A stretch of 64,000 nucleotides of DNA from Gaeumannomyces sp. JS-464 (Eukaryota; Ascomycota; Sordariomycetes; Magnaporthales; Magnaporthaceae), in the NCBI GenBank assembly GCA_002197995.1, contig NGZR01000003.1, forward strand, positions 6,448,001-6,512,000, given 5' to 3'. Positions 57,357 through 64,000 of the stretch are shown here, one piece after another. The number at the start of each line of letters is the position of its first letter. The stretch's first letter is position 1. Position numbers and translations under genes: made by a program. The notes beneath the pieces were generated by a model. That model worked only from the letters and a program-made list of their open reading frames with translations. It had not been told where the DNA came from and did not search any database.

Positions 57357-59165
57357 ATGGCAGCATCTCGCAGAGCTCCGCGTTTCTTCAACACCATAAA
57401 CGGCGAGCGCCGCCCCGGGGCCCAGGTCGACCGGGGCGTAAACCCGCGCACCGAGAAGCCTCTGTGGGATGTCCCTGTTGCCTCGGCCGCGGACCTGGAC
57501 GATGCCGTCACCGCTGCCCGCAATGCCTTCCCCGGCTGGGCCAAGACCTCGGTCGCAGAGAGGAAGAAGGTCCTCGCCAGGATGGCCGACGTCTTGAACG
57601 AGAACGCGGCCGAGCTCATTGAAGTTGTGATGCAAGAGACGGGGAAATCGGTAAATACCGAACTGCTCACCCTCAGAGATGGCATGGCACATGACCATAC
57701 GTCTATGTGATGTCGGATGCCAGATGTGTTGATGTGACGATTATCTGACCTCGCGTGACTACTCCCAGCAACTCATGGCCTCGATCGAGATCAAGAACAC
57801 GGCTGATCAATGCATCTTCTACTCCGAAAACGCCCTGGAAGACGAGGTGCAATATGAAGATGAGAACTATCAAAATCATAGCAACCTACCCGCCCCTTGG
57901 TGTCGTCGGTGCTATCTGCCCATGGAACTTTCCCGTCTGTTGCCCCTCTTCCCTCCTCTCTTCCCTCGTGGATACTTCGTGTGAGCAATTCTGACAGATG
58001 CTGACATCCCGAGGCTTGACAGTTGATCCTGAGCAGCATCAAGGTCGTGGCGGCCCTGGTGATGGGCAACTGCATCATCATTCAAGGCCTCGCCCTTCAC
58101 GCCCTACAGCGCGCTCAAGTTCGCCGAGCTGGTGCAGCCGCTGCTTCCGCCCGGGGTCGTGCAGGCGCTCAGCGGCGACGGCGACCTGGGCCGGCTGATG
58201 ACGGAGCACGCGGGCGTCGACAAGATCAGCTTCACGGGCTCCATCCCGACCGGCAAGCTCGTCGCCGCCGCGTTGCGCCCGCACCCTGAAGAAGGTCACG
58301 CTCGAGCTCGGCGGCAACGACGCCCGCCATCGTCTGCCCGGGTGCCGCGAGGACGTCGCCGCCACCGCCGGCCAGGTCGCCGCGGGCTCGTACTTCAACG
58401 CCGGCCAGGTCTGCGTCGCCACCAAGCGCGTCTACGTCCACGAGGACGTCTACGCCCCGTTCGTCGAGGCCTTCGTGGCCGAGACGGAGCGCATCTACGC
58501 GCCCGCGCTCGCGGCCGACGGCGTCTCGGTGCCCACCATCTTCGGCCCCGTGTCCAACAAGATGCAGTTCGACAAGGTCAAGGGCCTCCTCCAGGACGTT
58601 AAAGAAGCGGGCGGGGAGGTCCTGACGGGGGGCGCGCCGCACGACGGCCCGGGCTACTGGATCCAACCTACCGTGGTTGCCCAGCCGCCCGAGGACTCGC
58701 GTCTTGTCCAGGAGGAGCAATTTGGTGCGATCTTTCTTCCAGGATACTCCTATGTGGTCTTGTATTGCTTTTGATGGGGCCTGCTGACTGAACCTATACT
58801 TTTCCCACAGGGCCCGTCGTGCCAATCATGAAATGGTCCTCCGAGGACGACGTGATCAAGCGAGCCAACCTGACAAACTCGGGCCTTGGCGCGACGGTCT
58901 ATTCGAAGGACTTGGAGCGAGCCGAGCGCATCGCCAGGCGTTTGGAGTCTGGCTCGGTCTGGATCAATGTGAGTCGGCCCGGAGCAATGCCACATCCACG
59001 GTTTTTGCAGATGTCGCTGACGCTATTACCCCGTTTCAGATGCCCGAGAAGCCCAATCCGGCAGCTTGGATGGGCGGGTGGAAAGACAGCGGATTTGGTG
59101 GAGAGATGGGCAAGCTGGGGCTCTACGCCTATTGTCACGTTAAAAGCATCCATTATGCCAAGTAG
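57357..59165 (+). CDS. NAD(P)-dependent aldehyde dehydrogenase
   Basis: Oxidises an aldehyde to the acid with NAD(P)+. Exons 57357-57650, 57769-57934, 58023-58723, 58811-58968 and 59040-59165, with GT-AG introns. Blocks in order: FNTINGERRPGAQVDRGVNP, FPGWAKTSVAERKKVLARMA, YPPLGVVGAICPWNFP, SSIKVVAALVMGNCI, PFTPYSALKFAELVQPLLPP, GVDKISFTGSIPTGK, VTLELGGND (general-base Glu), SYFNAGQVCVATKRVYVHED (catalytic Cys), PTIFGPVSNKMQFDKVKGLL, KRANLTNSGLGATVYSKD, LESGSVWIN and GGWKDSGFGGEMGK. Five small indels (near 57860, 58083, 58274, 58323 and 58350) move the frame in exons 2-3. All conserved motifs survive on both sides. The tail HVKSIHYAK is usual for the class. Substrate not decidable. Confidence 0.85.
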
Positions 59166-59324
59166 CAATGGGTATCTGTTTTCGGCGCCTGGCCAGCTAG
59201 AAAGTGATTTGACCACACCGGCGGAGGGGAAACGATGGGGCACTGCTATTTGCTTTTTATTCCCACATGTCTATCGATAAATAGTCGTCTACGATCGATC
59301 GTACATGCTGCCCCCAAACGCCCT

Positions 59325-61204
59325 CTAGTCCTGGATAAACTTATTGAGGCCCCGGAGCCGCTCCTTGGCCAGCTCCAGCACGTCGTCGGGCTTGCAGACG
59401 GCGAAGCGGAGGTAGTCCTCGACGATGGCGGCGTTCTCGTCCGTGTAGAACTCGGTGGGCGGGATGGCGGCGACGCCGAGTTCCTGGATCAGGAACCAGG
59501 CCAGCTTGAAGTCGCGGGGCCGGCTCGCCACGTGCGGCGGGAACGGGTAGTCCTCGGGCAGCTTGATCTTGTGGAGGTTCACCATGACGAAGTAGCCGCC
59601 CTCGGGCTCCGAGTAGGGCACGCCCAGCTCCCGCCAGACCTCGTTGAAGCGGTCCATGCGGCCCTTCATGTCCTTGACGCACTCGTCCCAGAAGCCCTCG
59701 GCCTCGGCCTTCTCGAAGCCTTTGGGCGGATTCGGTCAGCCGCCTATTCCGTAGCCGTATGTTTGGGCTTGTGCTGATTTTGTCCTGGACTTACCAACTG
59801 CACATGCCTCCTGAAGCGGCGACACGGAGGAGTAGCAGATCCGGGTGTGTGCGGCCGAGACGTGTTGTATCAGCTCGGCCGGGCCCATCAGCCAGCCTAG
59901 CCGCAGCGAATTAGCAGACAGCTACGGAGGAAAACGCACGCGAGTGTGACGTGGAGAGCGCCTACCAACACGCCAGCCAGTAGCATAAAAGTTCTTGCCC
60001 GCAGACCCGACCGTGATAGTTATGCGCTCAACCTCGGGCGATAGCGTGGCGATGCGGGTGAAGGGCGTGTAAAACAGGCGATCGTAGACCTCATCCGAGA
60101 GAATGATGATCTCGTTCTTGACGCAGAGGGCCGCGATCCTCTCGAGCTCTGCTTTCGTAAAGACCTTGCCGACGGGGTTGTCTGCGAATGGTTCAAGATA
60201 AGCATTGCTACCCAATGCCGTCAGGAGAGAGCTCCGCAGGGTCCTGCTTACGAGGTGTGTTGATCACAATCATCTTGGTCCTGGGGGTGATGGCCCGCTC
60301 CAGCTCATCAAAATTGATGGTCCACTCACCGGCCGAGAGCGTCTGGGTGGCTCCGGCGGCGGGCGGGTGCATGGGCACGTAGGCGATTTTGCCTCCTGGC
60401 ATCTCGATGTTGCTTATGTACCTGCAGGCATGCACTTGCTCAGCTCTACTCTCCACACCACTGAGCGTTGCCTGGACATATCCCGCCAGGAAAGTGTGCT
60501 TACTGGTCGAAGAACGGCTCAAAAACAATGACCTCGTCGCCGGGCTCGATGAAGGCCATGAAGGCGCTCAGCATGCCTACAAACAAACCAGGATATGAGC
60601 CCCGTGTTACCCCGCGGGTGGAGCCACGGCCACAGCCACGGCCATAGCCACAGTCACAGCAACCGCACAAACCTTCATTCGCCCCCGTCGTGATGGTGAC
60701 CTCGGTCTCCGGGTCCAGGCGCCGGCCCCAGTAGGGCGAGTAGGCGTCGGCGATGGCCTTCTTGAGGCGCGGGCGGCCCTTGGTGGGGCTGTACTGGTTG
60801 CACTCGACGCGGTCGAGCGCCGCCTTGGCCGCGTCCAGGATGAACTTGGGCGGGTTGTAGCCGAAGAAGCCCTGGCCCATGTTGACGATGGGCTGCATCG
60901 GCGACGCGACTGCCGCCTCGTTGATGATGCTCCACACGTCCTGGCGCCGGCCCGCCACCCGCGCTGCCGGCTTCAGCTTGCCGCTGCCGGCGGTGGTGGA
61001 GGACGATGACATCCTAGCGGTGACGTAGGGGAAGGAGAAGGCTGCTGCCTTTGGTGTAGCTGCTGCTGCCAATGGCGTGCGGCGCGTGATGGAAGGGGCG
61101 GTGGCAGCGAGCAGCCGTGAGGAGGAGCTTGTGATGGAGGTGGCGCTGACTCGTCTTCCCCAGAAGCACTGCTGCAGAACCGAGGGACGCAAGGCTGACG
61201 GCAT
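59325..61204 (-). CDS. BNA3: Kynurenine aminotransferase (class I/II)
   Basis: PLP enzyme that turns kynurenine into kynurenic acid. Intact: exons 61204-60673, 60576-60504, 60421-60252, 60181-59966, 59896-59795 and 59719-59325, all GT-AG and in phase, 495 residues. Blocks: IVNMGQGFFGYNPPKFILDA, NQYSPTKGRPRLKKAIADAY, EVTITTGANEGMLSAFMAFI, PGDEVIVFEPFFDQY, MIVINTPHNPVGKVFTKAEL, IILSDEVYDRLFYTPFTRIA, SAGKNFYATGWRVGWLMGPA (PLP lysine in SAGK), SSVSPLQEACAVG and FAVCKPDDVLELAKERLRGL. The first ~65 residues are rich in Ser, Arg and Ala like a mitochondrial presequence. A second in-frame Met at MSSSSTTAGSGKLKPAARVA could give a cytosolic form. It is convergent with the aldehyde dehydrogenase (160 bp apart). 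Confidence 0.93.
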
Positions 61205-61786
61205 GGGCCAATTCCGGGGTCACGTCCCTCTTTTTCGGCCGGATACCTAAGAAGCAGCAAGAGTCAGACGCGGTATTTATGTGATGGCAACCCGACAAGA
61301 AAGGGGCCCTCTGTAGATCCGCCTCGTTGTTTGATAGCCGTGGTTTGCCGTCGCCGGAATCGGGGCTTGGGTTGCTCAGTGGTAGGCGAGCACGTTAGCG
61401 TGTTCGGAATGGCGCAATGACGTGTGCGGGGCCCCGTGAAAGCGCTGTGGTGCAGCAACTGGGGGCGGCTGGCTTCTACGTCGGGATGGCAAGGTTGCAG
61501 CCACAAGGGGTACGGGCCTGAGTCGATCACAAACGAATTTTCCAAAAAAATAAAATATCGAAAAGAAAAAAGCAAAACCATGAGACGGCTACAGTCTGAT
61601 CTTGAAGGATTATCTACAAAAGGTCGCTGGTAGAGCTGGGTGCCGTGATGCAGGTGGTAATGACCGCTTGGTATCACAATAAAATGAATGCGAGGTGCTT
61701 GCGCCGATTACATCCATGTGTGTTGATATCTCACGTGCTGGCTTCACGCAACAGATCAAGGACCATGGTGTAGCACTTCAAAAGTT
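61205..61786. other. Intergenic
   Basis: Holds the promoter of the aminotransferase and the 3' flank of the PrpF gene. No other gene seen. Confidence 0.45.
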
Positions 61787-63230
61787 TCATTTCCAGAATA
61801 TCTTGCCCTCCATCAACCGTCTAGCAGTCCTATACACTGTAGCATGCTCAAGGTGCCCCTCCTCACTGAATTTTGCGCCGACAGTCAATGTGCCGCTCGC
61901 ATGGTGAACCACAAGGCCTGTGTCGTCGCTGCTGCCATCCCTACTGGCTGCCTCTGACCGCACAACGCAGTCCGCAACCACGCTCCCGGGCAGTCTCGCG
62001 GCGGCGGCGAGCGCGATGGCCACGGTGAGGGGCACCGCCTTGTGAGGCTGCCCCACCGACATGGCCCGCACGGTGACAGCATCGCTGGGCGCCCCCCGCC
62101 GACGGCGCCTGCCGCGACACGAACCCGATCTTGGGCACGCTGCCGGGCGCGTCCTCGGCCCTGTCCGCCAACCCCATCATGACTGCGGCCCGCCTCCTCA
62201 CGGCCTCGAGCCGCCGTTTCAGGGGCTCGTCGGCGTCAATGGCCGCCGCGCTCATGGTCCCGTCCGCGACGCCGAGGTCGGCTGCCGCGACGAAGCAGCA
62301 GGGGTTCCCCGCGTCGATGAGTGTCGCCCGGACAGCGACGGCCGCGCCGCCGCCGTCTGCGGGGACCTTGATTTCGTCGACGGCCCGTCCCGTGGGGAGC
62401 AGCTTGCCCGTGCGCGAGCCCGCGGGCCGCAGGAAGTCGAGGCGGACGGGGGCGCCGGTGCCGGCGACGCCGTCGATGGCGCAGGACCCCGACGCGACGG
62501 CCTCGACGCCGCCCGGCGCGTCGGGCGACGAGGCGAGCGGGAAGGTGGCGGCGATGATCTTGCCCGTGTTGGTGTTGTGGATGCGCACCGTGAAGTTGAC
62601 GTCGTCGGGCGCGGAGCCGACGACGGCGGCCGCCGCCCCGGAGCCACCCTCCTCGCCTTGGCTGCTGCTGCTGCTGGGGACGCCGGCGTCGCGCAACGCG
62701 AGGCGAAGCACCGTCTGTGGCGGGACCGGGACCAGGCCCGAGTCGACGGCGAAGGGGCCGACGGCGGCCGACATGTTGCCGCAGTTGCTGGAATAATCGA
62801 CTAGGCCGTCGCGCACGCCCAGGGCCGCAAAGGTGAAGTCAACATCCGCACCTTCTACCGTCGCGGGGCCGACGACGCAGGCCTTGGACAGGCTCGAGAT
62901 GCCACCACCCATGCCGTCAAGCTGCCTGCCGTGGTCTGAGTCTGGGCTGCCGATGGAGCCGAGGAAGATGGGCGCCCAGGCGGCCCTGTCTGCGGGGAGG
63001 TTCTCCTGGCTGAACATGATAGCCCGGGATGTTCCGCCCCGATAGTAGGATGCTTTGATGCTCCTCTGGGGACCGCGAGCGTTTGCATTTGTGCTGCTAC
63101 TGCCGGCGCGGCAGCTCCCCATTGTTGCCATGCACGGCGCTATCGGCGATCTGTGAACACAACGCCCTATTGACGCTCTCTGTACCAGGCCTGCCGCTCG
63201 ACCCAAGCAAGGCCTCCGCCACGCCATCAT
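61787..63230 (-). CDS. PrpF-family protein (methylaconitate isomerase-like)
   Basis: PrpF proteins have a diaminopimelate-epimerase fold. In bacteria they isomerise 2-methylaconitate in the methylcitrate route, and fungal members are less studied. The N-terminus MMAWRRPCLGRAAGLVQRAS is Arg-rich without acids, a likely mitochondrial presequence. Then SIKASYYRGGTSRAIMFSQE, LGSIGSPDSDHGRQLDGMGG, GISSLSKACVVGPA, DYSSNCGNMSAAVGPFAVDS (the family's NCGN motif with catalytic Cys), GAPVRLDFLRPAGSRTGKLL, GNPCCFVAAADLGV and KIGFVS. A 1-nt frame change at a G6 tract (about 62091-62097) leads to DAVTVRAMSVGQPHKAVPLT and the C-terminal EGHLEHATVYRTARRLMEGK, closing the family's usual length. Catalytic motifs are intact. 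Confidence 0.85.
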
Positions 63231-63971
63231 CTACTGTGCAAGGCGATGCTTCGATTTTTCATAGCAATTGGGATCGGACCTACCTTGAACCGAATGTTTA
63301 CCGCAGTCGAGCACAGCACTAGCAGGGGAAAGGGTGGATTCACCAGCGGAATTTGGTCGCGGATTTTCGAGCTTGCGTTATCGGCGTACAGTGCAAATCC
63401 GCTGCTTTAGGACTCGAAACTGTTTGCAAAAACCTCGAATGAAACCAAGGCGCGTCTCAAGCGCAAACTGGACCCTTTTCCACACCCAACCACCCCTTTC
63501 CAACGTCATGAAATCACGACAGAAACATGCCAGACTCATCACGAACGGGGTTACGATTGTACCTATTTTCTTGTGCCTGGGCCGGTTGCCCCTCTCGCGC
63601 TCGCGGACACTTATATCCTCATTTGATCGACAGCTCGGCAATCCCGTAATATGGACACTAGACTCAACAAAACCACGTCTCGCACGTGGGCTGGGTGGTC
63701 CTCAACGTCGTCTGCACAGAACGCGGCAGAGCCTCATCCTTAAAGCTCACCAGCCGCGGATGTTCTGGAAAGATGCTACGGCAAGGCCATAAGCATGGCA
63801 CCCTGACGAGCTTCTCGTTTTATCATTCATGTTTTCTCGTTTCCTCCTTGGCCCCTACAAGTGAGGACGACGCCACTCTGTTGTATTTACCGGACGCGAG
63901 CGCAGTGCTAGGCATTGCGCCGGCCTTTCCTGGCCCAATTGTTGTCGTTGTCTTTCTCCATCGCGGACAAG
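63231..63971. other. Intergenic
   Basis: Upstream of PrpF (minus) and of a possible gene at the right edge. No supported gene. Confidence 0.4.
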
Positions 63972-64000
63972 ATGTCGGCGTATCATCCTAGCGGATTTGG
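63972..64000 (+). CDS. Possible start of a gene leaving the window
   Basis: GACAAGATGTCGGCG gives an ATG with a good fungal start context. The 9 codons visible, MSAYHPSGF, cannot be assigned. Kept only as a hint. Confidence 0.25.

Noticed and set aside
61941..62804. Long plus-strand frames
   Set aside because: Antisense of the PrpF gene. The sense strand carries the family motifs.

Overview
The window is nuclear DNA of a filamentous ascomycete, most likely a Sordariomycete. Genes are compact, with short GT-AG introns (about 55-140 nt). Intergenic DNA carries CCTACCTA-type runs. One retrotransposon shows the all-transition decay expected of repeat-induced point mutation (RIP). Several genes match families found in Pezizomycotina: UDP-galactopyranose mutase, NCE101, HET, Clr5 and LysM proteins, and an alkane-hydroxylase-like P450. 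Genus and species cannot be named from the sequence.

Layout. 0-9.7 kb: the 5' end of protoporphyrinogen oxidase (minus), a decayed conserved fungal gene starting MGTRG, a decayed LysM gene, a small secreted cysteine-rich protein and a four-TM fungal membrane protein. 9.8-34.8 kb is the accessory part: a HET-domain gene; divergent from it, an alpha/beta-hydrolase-like plus TPR gene cut in two by a 6.96-kb chromodomain Gypsy element with a perfect 5-bp target duplication; a solo LTR of another family; an MFS sugar transporter; a decayed Clr5/TPR gene; and an AAA+ ATPase. 36-50.5 kb is mostly metabolic: a GH20 hexosaminidase, a 3.8-kb gene-free stretch, a P450, UDP-galactopyranose mutase and a TPT-type sugar-phosphate transporter. 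51-64 kb holds housekeeping genes: RPL27 and NCE101 sharing a 335-bp divergent promoter, a TTC36-like protein, a gene with four tandem ZZ zinc fingers, aldehyde dehydrogenase, kynurenine aminotransferase and a PrpF-family protein.

How the genes relate. The enzymes do not form a biosynthetic cluster. The region 9.8-24.3 kb resembles a fungal allorecognition or immune-type locus: a HET effector next to a hydrolase-repeat receptor-like gene, now broken by a transposon. Hexosaminidase and UDP-galactopyranose mutase both concern cell-wall sugars but are not arranged as a unit.

Caution on quality. GH20, RPL27, NCE101, TTC36, kynurenine aminotransferase and the distal TPR half read without a break. 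Many other conserved genes (UGM, MFS, P450, TPT transporter, aldehyde dehydrogenase, PrpF, HET, AAA+) are interrupted only by 1-2 nt indels, several in short homopolymers. I read most of these as consensus errors in the assembly. The MGTRG, LysM, Clr5 and possibly ZZ genes look like real decay.
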